The position numbers and the translations under genes are program-made. Below the pieces are notes generated by a model. It ran no database searches, was not told the origin of the DNA, and saw only the letters and a program-made list of their open reading frames with translations. Positions 1-6,899 of a DNA stretch of 7,622 nt are shown one piece after another. The DNA comes from Gammaproteobacteria bacterium (GTDB taxonomy: Bacteria > Pseudomonadota > Gammaproteobacteria > Steroidobacterales > Steroidobacteraceae), in NCBI GenBank assembly GCA_028293775.1, contig JAQGOD010000317.1, positions 1 through 7,622 of the forward strand, written 5' to 3'. Positions within the stretch are counted from its first letter, which is position 1, and each line of letters opens with the position of its first letter.

Positions 1-620
1 AGGCCGCGAACGGCGGGACGTTGTTCTTGGACGAAATTGGCGACCTACCTCTCGCCGGACAAGTCAAAATGCTGCGGGTGCTCGAGACCGGTCAGTTCGA
101 AATGCTGGGCTCGAGCAAGACTCGCACGGCAAACGTGCGCATACTCAGCGCGACCAACGCGGATCTACCCACTCTGATCCGCGAGGGACGCTTCCGCGAA
201 GACCTCTATTACCGGCTGAACGTTATCGACATCGCGGTTCCGGCGCTGGCGGACCGTCCGGCGGACATTTTGCCGCTGGCGCGCCACTTTCTTGAGCACA
301 CGTTGCAATTGAGCGAGGACGCGGCGGCGGCGCTGCTGGCGCATGACTGGCCCGGCAATGTAAGGGAGCTGCGCAACCAAATCGAACGCGCCAAGCTTTT
401 GGCCAGCGGCAGCCACGTGGCCGCCGCGGATTTGAATCTACCGGCCGCGCCGCGCGCGGTGCCCCGCGAAAGCGAGCATTTCAGCAAGGAAGTATTGGAG
501 GCGAGCTTGCGCGAGGCGGGCGGCAACATCAGCCGAGCGGCGCAGAGCCTTGGGCTCTCGCGGCAGGCCTTGTACCGACGTCTGGAGCGCTTCAACCTGC
601 GCCCCTCGAGCGGCGCCTGA
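1..620 (+). CDS. Sigma-54-dependent response regulator (NtrC family), C-terminal part, 5' end outside window
   Basis: This is the 3' part of a bacterial enhancer-binding protein that activates sigma-54 promoters. The frame is open from base 3, so the receiver domain, Walker A and GAFTGA loop lie upstream of the window. Visible AAA+ elements, in order, are the Walker B strand GGTLFLDEIGDLP (about bases 15-53), the sensor I region ILSATNADL (about 142-168), the arginine-finger region GRFREDLYYRLNVI (about 184-225) and sensor II WPGNVRELRN (from 348). A Fis-type helix-turn-helix closes the protein (GGNISRAAQSLGLSRQALYRRL, about 520-585). TGA is at 618-620. The next gene, a histidine kinase, starts 7 nt later, so the pair is almost certainly a two-component system in one operon. 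The signal and regulon cannot be read from this sequence. Similar pairs often sit beside ABC or MacAB-like export genes, but that is only a general association. Family call very secure; exact role unknown. Confidence 0.93.
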   Translation, partial: AANGGTLFLDEIGDLPLAGQVKMLRVLETGQFEMLGSSKTRTANVRILSATNADLPTLIREGRFREDLYYRLNVIDIAVPALADRPADILPLARHFLEHTLQLSEDAAAALLAHDWPGNVRELRNQIERAKLLASGSHVAAADLNLPAAPRAVPRESEHFSKEVLEASLREAGGNISRAAQSLGLSRQALYRRLERFNLRPSSGA

Positions 621-627
621 TCGACCC

Positions 628-1956
628 GTGAGCCTGAAAGCCAAGCTCGCGCTCTTGCTGATCGCCCTTGTGGCAGCAACGGCGGCGCTCAGCGCTATTT
701 CCGCGAGACACATCGGTGACCCATTCTTGGGTTGGTTGCTCATCGTCGGCGCTGCCTTGCTGCCCGTACTGTGGCTCTGCTCGCGCATCATGCGTCCGAT
801 TGAGCAAATGCTGCGCGCGCTTTCGGGCACGGTAGCAAGCTACCGTGAAGGAGACTTCAGCTTATCCTTGGTCGCGGATCGCGATGACGAACTGGGTGAG
901 CTGATGACGGCGCACAACGAACTGGCGGCGGCGCTGCGCCAGCAACGGGCGCACTTGGTGCAGCGTGAGCTTTTGCTCGATACGGTGATGCAGAATTCTC
1001 CGGTCGCGTTGGTCTTGGTCGATGCCAACGACCGGGTTGCGTATGCGAACCTGGCATCGCGGCATTTGTTGAGCGAAGGGCGCAGCCTTCAGGGTCTGCG
1101 ATTCAGCGATGCTTTGGCGCGGGCACCGGCGGCGTTGCGCGGCGCAGCCGCCGAGCAGGGCGACAGCTTGTTTTCCAGCGAGATCGACGGCGTTGAAGAA
1201 ACATTTCACTTGTCGCAGCGCGCGTTCATTTTGCAAGGACGTGCCTTCCGGCTTTACCTGTTGAAGCGCCTCACGCGTGAGCTGTCGCGCCAGGAAGTGT
1301 CCACGTGGAAGAAGCTGATCCGGGTGTTGAGCCATGAGCTCAATAATTCCTTGGGACCCCTGTCCTCATTGGCGCATTCCGGCGCCGAAATTGCACGCCG
1401 CGGCGACTACGCCGCGCTGCCCCAGGTTTTCTCCGCGATTGGCGAGCGTGCCGAGCACCTGCATCAATTCGTCAGCGGCTACGCGACCTTTGCGAAATTG
1501 CCGGCGCCTCGTCAGGAAAGGGTGCCCTGGGAACAGTTCATCGCAGACCTGAAGGGCCAGCAGCCATTCATTCAGAGTTCAGCTCCGCCTCAGCTGGCCG
1601 GATGGTTTGATCGCGGTCAAGTCGAACAAGCTTTGATTAACTTGCTGAAGAACGCCCACGAGGCGGGCGGCCCTTCCGCTGAGGTCGAGCTGTCGATTGC
1701 GTGTGCCGGCGCCGGCCAACGGATTGAAGTGCGCGATCGCGGCTCAGGCATGAGCCAGGCCGTGCTCGCGCAAGCGTTGTTGCCGTTCTATTCGACCAAG
1801 CGCAGCGGCACGGGGTTGGGGCTGGCGCTCGCCCGAGAGATCGCCGAAGCGCACGGCGGGCGCATTCAATTGGCCAATCGAGAAGGAGGGGGACTCATCG
1901 TCGCGCTCGACTTGCCGTGGAGCACCGACACCACGGATGCTACAGTATCGCGATGA
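628..1956 (+). CDS. Membrane-bound sensor histidine kinase (NtrY-like), TM-HAMP-PAS-HisKA-HATPase
   Basis: A 442-residue sensor kinase, the presumed partner of the sigma-54 regulator just upstream. Two hydrophobic segments near the N-terminus (about residues 5-25 and 32-51) are joined by a very short loop, so there is almost no periplasmic sensor domain. A HAMP-like linker follows (about 50-105), then a PAS-like region (about 113-215, SPVALVLVDANDRVAYAN). The phosphoacceptor His236 lies in SHELNNSL. The ATPase domain shows the N box (N338/N342, NLLKNAHEA), G1 (DRGSGM, 370-375) and G2 (GTGLGLALA, 394-402). I chose GTG at 628 because it follows the upstream stop by 7 nt and begins the first membrane helix. 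The frame stays open further 5' inside the regulator, but that part encodes no recognisable domain. No clear Shine-Dalgarno sequence is visible. The HELNN motif and short periplasmic loop suggest an intracellular or membrane cue, by inference. Confidence 0.92.
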   Translation: MSLKAKLALLLIALVAATAALSAISARHIGDPFLGWLLIVGAALLPVLWLCSRIMRPIEQMLRALSGTVASYREGDFSLSLVADRDDELGELMTAHNELAAALRQQRAHLVQRELLLDTVMQNSPVALVLVDANDRVAYANLASRHLLSEGRSLQGLRFSDALARAPAALRGAAAEQGDSLFSSEIDGVEETFHLSQRAFILQGRAFRLYLLKRLTRELSRQEVSTWKKLIRVLSHELNNSLGPLSSLAHSGAEIARRGDYAALPQVFSAIGERAEHLHQFVSGYATFAKLPAPRQERVPWEQFIADLKGQQPFIQSSAPPQLAGWFDRGQVEQALINLLKNAHEAGGPSAEVELSIACAGAGQRIEVRDRGSGMSQAVLAQALLPFYSTKRSGTGLGLALAREIAEAHGGRIQLANREGGGLIVALDLPWSTDTTDATVSR

Positions 1957-1988
1957 TGCCGATCGCTTCGCAGACCTTCTAGCAAACC

Positions 1989-2684
1989 GTGGGCGTTATC
2001 TACGTCGTGCGCCATGGCCAGGCGGCTTTCGGTACCGAGCACTACGACCGGCTGACCGACATCGGTTTTACGCAGGCTCGCCTGCTGGGCGAGTATTTGG
2101 GCAGACGCAATATACGCTTCGATGCCGTATTCACCGGCACCCTGCGGCGTCAGACGGAAACTGCACAAGGCATTTTCGAGGGGCATCCCGAACTCGGCTC
2201 CAAACTCCTTCAGGAGACTTTCCCGGGCCTGGACGAATACAAACCGGAAGCCGTCATGATGGCGCATTCGGGAAATTTTCCGGCGCCGGCACTCGCTGCA
2301 GTGAGACGCGATCCTGTCGTGGTGCGCGAACACTTTCGGGTTTTGCGCGAAGCCCTGTTGGCGTGGGCGGAAGCCCGCACTCAGCCGGAAGGCATGCCGG
2401 TTTGGCAAGCGTTTCAAGATTCTGCAGTTGCGGCCGTTGCCGAAGCTCGGCAGCGCTTCCCCGACGGCAATGTGCTCATCGTCAGTTCCGGCGGGCCCAT
2501 AGCCGCGATCGTCGCCGCGGCCCTTAACGCGCCTCCTGCGACTGCAGTCGACCTGAACCTACGCATCCGCAACAGTTCTCTGACGGAGTTCGCCTCGACG
2601 CCGCGGCGCCACCACCTGGTGAGCTACAACGGTGTCCCGCATTTGGATACCAATCCCGACCCGACACTCATCACTTACGCCTGA
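1989..2684 (+). CDS. Histidine phosphatase superfamily protein (phosphoglycerate-mutase-like), second catalytic His replaced by Ser
   Basis: A 231-residue cytoplasmic protein of the branch-2-like 'phosphoglycerate mutase' group. The N-terminal phosphohistidine motif is intact: VVRHGQA with Arg8 and His9. A second phosphate-binding arginine sits in GTLRRQTETA (Arg53), and Glu83 in LDEY matches the usual acid region. Where most members have a second catalytic His (VSHGG), this protein reads VSSGGPIAAI, with Ser167 instead of His. From memory, some proteins of this subfamily share that feature, so it may be a family trait and not damage. An in-frame TAG at 1980-1982 lies just before the GTG at 1989, which makes that GTG the only sensible start. 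No Shine-Dalgarno is obvious. It lies 32 nt after the kinase gene on the same strand and ends 9 nt from the convergent NUDIX gene. The substrate is unknown. True phosphoglycerate mutase activity is unlikely. Confidence 0.88.
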   Translation: MGVIYVVRHGQAAFGTEHYDRLTDIGFTQARLLGEYLGRRNIRFDAVFTGTLRRQTETAQGIFEGHPELGSKLLQETFPGLDEYKPEAVMMAHSGNFPAPALAAVRRDPVVVREHFRVLREALLAWAEARTQPEGMPVWQAFQDSAVAAVAEARQRFPDGNVLIVSSGGPIAAIVAAALNAPPATAVDLNLRIRNSSLTEFASTPRRHHLVSYNGVPHLDTNPDPTLITYA

Positions 2685-2693
2685 GCGGGATTT

Positions 2694-3320
2694 TCAGTCG
2701 AACTCGGTTGCAAGTTCCGGACGCTCGGCGTGGTGAAACATTCTGTCGATCTGCGCCGCGGTGGCTCTGCCCAACGACAGCGGGGGCAATTCGTGACGGT
2801 GGAAAAAAGCCACTTCGCTGGTTTCATCACTGGCGCGCGCGTCGCCGCCGATGATTTTGCAAATGAAGAACATCTTGTAGATCGAATCCATATGGTTCTT
2901 CGGGTGTCCGCTGCGTTGATAGTCGTAAACGGCTGCGAGCTTCAAGGCTTGAGCTTTGAATCCCGACTCCTCGGAGATCTCCCTCACCACACACTCGCCC
3001 GCTGATTGATTGACGTCGGCCCAGCCGCCCGGCAGCGTCCATTTGCCATCGCTGATTTCGCGCACCATCAATACGCGGCCATCGAGGAAGGCTGCGCCTC
3101 GGACATCCACCTTGGGCGTTGCGTAGCCCTTTTCCTGGCGCAGCAACTCGAGAATCGGTGTGTGCTCGCTGGATGAGCCCTGCGCCATCAGCAGCGCGGC
3201 CAGTTCACGCAATCGTTGGTAGCGCTGGTGATCGAAGCCGTCGGCGGTGAAAGCCAAGCCCGTTTGGGCAATGGCGCGCATCTCGCGTGCGATGGTCAAC
3301 CACTGCGGCTCTGGGGACAT
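2694..3320 (-). CDS. NUDIX hydrolase with N-terminal Nudix_hydro_N domain (nucleoside diphosphate-X pyrophosphatase type)
   Basis: A 208-residue protein, ATG start, last gene of the minus-strand cluster. Residues 1-65 match the helical domain seen before the catalytic fold in CDP-choline/ADP-ribose-type NUDIX enzymes (WLTIAREMRAIAQTGLAF, then DHQRYQRLRELAALL). The catalytic fold follows, with LPGGWADVN (96-104) and the NUDIX box core REISEESGF (113-121). The metal-binding glutamates Glu114, Glu117 and Glu118 are present. The early Glu of the consensus (G-x5-E) is Gln105. As I recall, that position varies in the GGWADV subfamily, so activity is still expected. Such enzymes hydrolyse nucleoside diphosphates linked to another group; the substrate here cannot be deduced. 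The start lies 16 nt after the NTF2-like gene stop, which suggests co-transcription. It may be a housekeeping passenger and not a pathway enzyme. Confidence 0.9.
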   Translation of the reverse strand: MSPEPQWLTIAREMRAIAQTGLAFTADGFDHQRYQRLRELAALLMAQGSSSEHTPILELLRQEKGYATPKVDVRGAAFLDGRVLMVREISDGKWTLPGGWADVNQSAGECVVREISEESGFKAQALKLAAVYDYQRSGHPKNHMDSIYKMFFICKIIGGDARASDETSEVAFFHRHELPPLSLGRATAAQIDRMFHHAERPELATEFD

Positions 3321-3336
3321 GAGATCGCCGTGGCTT

Positions 3337-3720
3337 TCAGCGCGGCGCGAAAAATTCGGTGTACGTAACGATGCTGTCCTCGTTGTACTGCACGATATCC
3401 ACGAGTTCTGTGGGGATCGTGGCGCCGGTAACCTTGGAAAATATGTCGGCTCGCCAATGCGCCGTCGCCCGTGGCGATTCCACGGTTAGACTCAATAGCT
3501 GATAGTTGCTGATTCGAAAGACCTTGACCATCATCGCGAGCCAGGAGCGAAACTCGACCAGACTGTTGGCGCGAATCGCAATGGATTTATCCGCGCTGGC
3601 CCCGAGGATTTCGAAGCGTCCATCATCGGCTAAAACACGGCACATGCCGGCAAGATCGCCGGCGACCCGCGCCGCGTGCAGCTGCTGGATCAATCGCTCC
3701 CCAATAATGCGCTCAGGCAC
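3337..3720 (-). CDS. NTF2/SnoaL-like small protein, function unknown
   Basis: A protein of about 127 residues with the sequence pattern of the cone-shaped NTF2/SnoaL fold. An N-terminal helix (RIIGERLIQQLHAARVAGDLA) leads into a strand pair (DDGRFEILG), a further helix (NSLVEFRSWLAMMVKVF), and C-terminal strands with aromatic residues (ATAHWRADIF, IVQYNEDSIVTYTEFF). Members of this fold may be isomerases, cyclases, dehydratases or non-catalytic binding proteins. Assignment to a specific one is not possible. The frame stays open upstream to 3846, but that part lies within the alpha/beta hydrolase gene and does not look like the fold. The GTG at 3718-3720 gives a normal family length and lies 17 nt after the hydrolase stop. 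No strong Shine-Dalgarno is visible, so the start is uncertain by a few codons. Its place inside the cluster suggests a role linked to its neighbours, which is inference. Confidence 0.72.
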   Translation of the reverse strand: MPERIIGERLIQQLHAARVAGDLAGMCRVLADDGRFEILGASADKSIAIRANSLVEFRSWLAMMVKVFRISNYQLLSLTVESPRATAHWRADIFSKVTGATIPTELVDIVQYNEDSIVTYTEFFAPR

Positions 3721-3737
3721 GTCGGTGTCCGTGTCGC

Positions 3738-4667
3738 TCAGGCCAAGGCTGCGCGTATCTCTCGGCCGATCTGCTCGAATGCGGTGCGCGCATATGGAAT
3801 AACGGCTCCCAGGGCATAAAAAAGATGGATCATACCTGGATGGCAAGTGTAGGACACTTCATTGCGCGCTTGGGCCAGGCGCTCGAAATAAATTCGGCCC
3901 TCGTCGCGCAGCGGATCGAATTCGGCGGTATGAATGAGGGTGCGGGGCATGCCCGTCAACTCATCGCAACGTAGCGGCGATATAAGCGGATTCGCCGGGT
4001 CGGTGCCGTGTGGCAAGTAGTATTTCAAGTCGTTGTCGAGGGTGGCCTGGTCGATGAGATAACCGCTCGACATCGCGAGCCTGGATGGCGTTGAACGGCT
4101 GTAATCGAGGATAGGGCAGATGAGCAATTGCAGCGCCACAGAAGAACGCCGGGTGAGAGCCAAGGCCTGGCAGGTGGCCGCCGCCAACGTCGCGCCGGCA
4201 GAGTCGCCGCATACACCAAGCCGGTTAGGTTCGATTCCGAACTGAACCGGGTGTTCGCTGATATATTCAACCGCGGACTTGGCATCTTCGAGAGCGGCAG
4301 GAAAGCGGTGTTCAGGGGCGAGCCGATAATCCACCGAGATGACGCGCACTGCGCCGGCTTGCGCGAGCGCGCGCGCGACGGGGTCATGGGTGTCCAGGGT
4401 GCCGGCGACCAAACCGCCGCCGTGAAAATAAACGAGCCCGGGCAGTATGGGGGCGTTTGTAGGCGAGTAAATCCGAATCCGTAAAGGAGCGCCCGGTCCC
4501 GAGATGACGCGATCTTCCACATGATCGAGCGGGATTTCGGGTCCCGCGAAATTCATGAGGCTTTTGAGGCCGGCGCGGCGCTCCTCAACGGTGGCGTTGC
4601 GCACCTCGGCGGGATTGCTCGCGGCCAGGACGGCTAAAAAGCGCTCGACGCGCGAGTCCAGAGCCAT
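3738..4667 (-). CDS. Alpha/beta hydrolase of the hormone-sensitive-lipase (HSL, family IV esterase) type
   Basis: A 309-residue cytoplasmic hydrolase. The HSL oxyanion-hole motif FHGGG is at residues 81-85. The nucleophile elbow GDSAG places Ser156 as the catalytic serine. The acid is probably Asp251 (AEFDPLRDEG) and the base His281 (GMIHLFY). Other family marks include SVDYRLAPEHRFPAALED (111-128). There is no signal peptide. Family members hydrolyse short acyl esters, and some act on thioesters or amides. It starts 6 nt after the stop of the amino acid:[carrier protein] ligase and is followed by the NTF2-like gene, so it is very likely co-transcribed with the ligase. A reasonable inference is that it releases or transfers an acyl or aminoacyl product from the carrier protein. 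A general carboxylesterase is equally compatible with the sequence. The ATG start is clear, although the ribosome-binding site is weak. Confidence 0.9.
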   Translation of the reverse strand: MALDSRVERFLAVLAASNPAEVRNATVEERRAGLKSLMNFAGPEIPLDHVEDRVISGPGAPLRIRIYSPTNAPILPGLVYFHGGGLVAGTLDTHDPVARALAQAGAVRVISVDYRLAPEHRFPAALEDAKSAVEYISEHPVQFGIEPNRLGVCGDSAGATLAAATCQALALTRRSSVALQLLICPILDYSRSTPSRLAMSSGYLIDQATLDNDLKYYLPHGTDPANPLISPLRCDELTGMPRTLIHTAEFDPLRDEGRIYFERLAQARNEVSYTCHPGMIHLFYALGAVIPYARTAFEQIGREIRAALA

Positions 4668-4673
4668 CAGCGC

Positions 4674-5576
4674 TCAATCATTTAGCGCCAATGCCTGCCG
4701 AGCCACCAACGGCCACTTCTTGAGATTCACGCCGTGGTTCGCAAACAGTGCCACCGCCAGCCGGTCGATGCCGAAGGCGACGCAGCTGGTATGCGCCAAG
4801 CCGCCCTTGTCGTCACGGATTCCCCACGTTTGCCCGAAATGCTCGCGGTGATAGTTAAAGCTCATGCACGCTGTCGGCGCCGCGCCCGGATAGTACGGAA
4901 TCAAGAGTTCGAATTTTAATTCCTGTTGGCGTTGGCTTACCGCCATGACCTGGCCCACTCTGCCGAAGAAGGGGTCGTTGGCAACCTCCAGGGTAAAGGG
5001 AAGCCCCAGCTCGGTGGCCAACACGGGCGCTTTTGCCATCCATTGCTCGCGGAATTCCACGATCTCGTCCGGCACGCCGATTCTGACGAATTCGCGCATG
5101 CGGAAAGATTGAAGCCGATCGAGACTGACTGAGGGCTCGTGTCTGAAAACGTCGGCCTCGATATCGAAGAGCAGACCGCCGCGCGGCAATACGCCGCGCT
5201 GCGCCACAATCGGGTACAGCGGATAGCAGGCAGCCGGCGACAGCACCAAGTCCGACGAACTCAATGAGGCAGTCCAATCGCCGCCGCTTTCCGCGACCTC
5301 GACGGCCGAGCGGATGGAGCTTTCGGAGCCATGCAGGGCGCAGACGCAACCCAGCAGATTGGGGAAGCTTTTAAGATAACCGGATTTCTCCAGCTGTTTG
5401 CGGCTCATGACGGGTGGAAAGCGCATGACTTCGGCGCTGGGCTCCCGCTGCCGCGTGATGTATTGCTCCAGGCGCTCGACGAGATCGACATACAACGCGG
5501 TGCGCGCGTACACGCCGTCCACGCCCATGCGCTCGAAGAGCTGGTCGGCAAGCGCAGGCACGGACGGATCAACCAC
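4674..5576 (-). CDS. Amino acid:[carrier protein] ligase, class II aminoacyl-tRNA-synthetase-like (atypical SerRS homologue)
   Basis: A 300-residue protein with a class II synthetase catalytic core and no tRNA-binding N-terminal coiled coil. Motif 2 is FRHEPS (144-149) with the following arginine Arg159. Motif 3 is FGIDRL (268-273) with Arg272. Three residues placed to bind zinc, as in archaeal-type SerRS, are visible: Cys117 (SPAACYP), Glu162 (MREF) and Cys265 (HTSC). From memory, the zinc ligands of the characterised Bradyrhizobium enzyme are Cys131, Glu176 and Cys279, a constant 14-residue offset. That family makes an aminoacyl adenylate, usually of glycine or alanine, and transfers it to the phosphopantetheine of a small carrier protein instead of tRNA. 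The start is GTG at 5574-5576. An in-frame stop 24 nt upstream rules out a longer protein. The gene overlaps the acyl-CoA-dehydrogenase-like gene by 8 nt, which implies translational coupling. A candidate carrier protein is encoded nearby at 6968. The amino acid used here cannot be read from the sequence. Confidence 0.88.
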   Translation of the reverse strand: MVDPSVPALADQLFERMGVDGVYARTALYVDLVERLEQYITRQREPSAEVMRFPPVMSRKQLEKSGYLKSFPNLLGCVCALHGSESSIRSAVEVAESGGDWTASLSSSDLVLSPAACYPLYPIVAQRGVLPRGGLLFDIEADVFRHEPSVSLDRLQSFRMREFVRIGVPDEIVEFREQWMAKAPVLATELGLPFTLEVANDPFFGRVGQVMAVSQRQQELKFELLIPYYPGAAPTACMSFNYHREHFGQTWGIRDDKGGLAHTSCVAFGIDRLAVALFANHGVNLKKWPLVARQALALND

Positions 5577-6777
5577 TGATCGAGGTCGGCAGCGGCGTCA
5601 TCAGCGATGTCGTGGCGAGGTTCGCCAGGATTCGGTCGTTGCTGATCATGATGGGCGCCGACAGGACATCACGCAGCAGTCGGCCAATCGTAAATTCGGT
5701 GTCATTGCGATATCCCGACAGCCCGCAGGCACGCAGCGATGCCATCACCGCCGCCACCGCGAGCTCGGATACCTGCACCTTGGTCAAAGTGATCATCGAT
5801 TGAAATTCCAGCGAGGAGAGCGCTTTGTCGTCGCCCATGACGGCTTCATAGCCGCGCAGGCTGGCTGCCAGTACGCCGCGAAGCGTACGCAGTGTCGATA
5901 CGGCTTGGGTAAAATGCGCAGCGCCCGGCGGCATTTGGCCGTTTGCTTGGCGTACGACGTGACGCACGAAGGCTTGCGCCTTTGTCGTAGCGGCAGCGGC
6001 GATGCCGGCCCAAACCGATCCCCACAGCAAGTGGGCAAAGGGCACCATGGTCTGAGCATGAATGCGTTCATACGGCTCAGGCAAGATCTGGCCCGCCGCG
6101 GCACGTGCTCGCAGTGTGAAGCCTTCGCTGTGCGTACCGCGCATGCCGAGGGTATCCCAAACTTGCAATCGCTCCAGCGTGTAGTCCGACTTCAGCAGAA
6201 CCAACAGAATTTGGTCATTCCCCGCGGCATCCGCAGCGCGGCGCGCCGTGGTCACGACGCCGTCTGCTTCCACGGCATAAGAAATCACCGTGGCTTTGCG
6301 CTCCAGCGTAATCTGCTCGCCGTCGTGCTCCACGGCGGCTTCACTGGATCGCACGTTACCGCCCGCCTGGCCTTCCGTCGTGGAGGAGGCCAGGAGCAAT
6401 TGTTCCGCCGCAATGCGGCGTAAAATGCGCTCCAGCGCGGGTTGGTTTTTGAAGTGGCGCACGATGCATGCAATCTTGATTTGATGCATCGCGTAAATCA
6501 GGGCGCTGGAGGAGCAAGACTGGCCCAGGATGTAGCAAATATCGGCGATCTCCGCGACGGTGGCGCCTTCCCCGCCCAGAGCTTGCGGGACTTGGACGCC
6601 GAGGAGGCGCTGTTTGCGAAGCTCCTGGAAAGCCTCGCCGGGAAAGCGCGCTTCGGCATCGACCGCTGCCGCATTGGCACGCGCGATGTCGCCGCAGGCC
6701 CGGGCGCGTGCCGTCAGGTCGTTTTGCCGGGCGCTGGGAATGCGCGTACCGGGTAGCCGATGGGTCTCTATGGCCAT
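5569..6777 (-). CDS. Acyl-CoA-dehydrogenase-like flavoprotein, probably acting on carrier-bound substrate
   Basis: A 402-residue protein of the acyl-CoA dehydrogenase superfamily. The N-terminal helical domain contains LGVQVPQALGGEGATVAEIA (59-78). The central FAD-binding segment is STTEGQAGGN (132-141), and the beta domain carries WDTLGMRGTHSEGF (207-220). The C-terminal helices end in CGLSGY (351-356) and the typical GRLLRD (365-370). At the place where medium-chain dehydrogenases carry the catalytic Glu, soon after RD, this protein reads SAPIMISNDRILAN. I also see no obvious Glu at the alternative position in the preceding helix (MVPFAHLLWGSVWAGI, 244-259). The catalytic base is therefore unclear. 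It leads the five-gene cluster and overlaps the aminoacyl-carrier ligase by 8 nt. Related flavoproteins oxidise aminoacyl groups tethered to carrier proteins (for example prolyl carriers in pyrrole formation), so the same is inferred here. A group D flavin monooxygenase role is an alternative. ATG is the only start, because an in-frame TAA lies 12 nt upstream. Confidence 0.87.
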   Translation of the reverse strand: MAIETHRLPGTRIPSARQNDLTARARACGDIARANAAAVDAEARFPGEAFQELRKQRLLGVQVPQALGGEGATVAEIADICYILGQSCSSSALIYAMHQIKIACIVRHFKNQPALERILRRIAAEQLLLASSTTEGQAGGNVRSSEAAVEHDGEQITLERKATVISYAVEADGVVTTARRAADAAGNDQILLVLLKSDYTLERLQVWDTLGMRGTHSEGFTLRARAAAGQILPEPYERIHAQTMVPFAHLLWGSVWAGIAAAATTKAQAFVRHVVRQANGQMPPGAAHFTQAVSTLRTLRGVLAASLRGYEAVMGDDKALSSLEFQSMITLTKVQVSELAVAAVMASLRACGLSGYRNDTEFTIGRLLRDVLSAPIMISNDRILANLATTSLMTPLPTSISG

Positions 6778-6849
6778 GCGATGGGGTACTTAAGCCTTGT
6801 AAAGCGCGAATTATGCGGGGGCCATCGCGCCGGAACAATCTGGTTTGAA

Positions 6850-6855
6850 ATTATA
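6850..6855 (-). promoter_or_regulatory. Candidate -10 element (TATAAT) for the minus-strand cluster
   Basis: Read on the minus strand, bases 6855-6850 spell TATAAT, a perfect sigma-70 -10 hexamer, 72 nt upstream of the flavoprotein ATG. A match at 16-18 nt spacing to the -35 consensus TTGACA is absent (the sequence there is AGCCGA-like), so this promoter would need an activator or be weak. The 18-bp palindrome lies a further 26 nt upstream, a position that suits activation. Confidence 0.35.
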
Positions 6856-6881
6856 TCGTGACTTAGTGACGCTCGGCTCAC

Positions 6882-6899
6882 TTTACAAAGATATGTAAA
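6882..6899. promoter_or_regulatory. Candidate operator: perfect inverted repeat TTTACA-N6-TGTAAA
   Basis: Bases 6882-6887 (TTTACA) and 6894-6899 (TGTAAA) are exact reverse complements separated by AAGATA, forming an 18-bp palindrome in the divergent intergenic region. The size and layout suit a dimeric repressor or activator serving one or both directions. No regulator gene is visible beside it, so the binding protein is unknown. Short AT-rich palindromes also arise by chance, hence the low confidence. Confidence 0.35.

Noticed and set aside
550..627. Longer histidine kinase starting at the TTG at 550
   Set aside because: This stretch overlaps the helix-turn-helix coding end of the regulator and would add 26 residues before the first membrane helix with no domain support.
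1937..2527. Plus-strand open frame overlapping the histidine phosphatase gene in another frame
   Set aside because: It is a low-complexity Arg/Gly/Ser-rich translation with no domain. The phosphatase frame carries the RHG motif and is the real gene.
2685..2693. Possible terminator between the convergent phosphatase and NUDIX genes
   Set aside because: The gap is only 9 nt and no GC-rich hairpin with a T-run is visible around it.
3721..3846. Longer version of the NTF2-like protein starting at 3846
   Set aside because: The extra 42 residues lie inside the 3' end of the alpha/beta hydrolase gene and do not resemble the fold. The GTG at 3720 gives the usual length.
5398..6423. Long plus-strand open frame (341 codons) antisense to the flavoprotein and ligase genes
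   Set aside because: The translation is rich in Arg, Gln and His with no recognisable domain, and it lies wholly opposite two well-supported genes. It is explained by high GC content.
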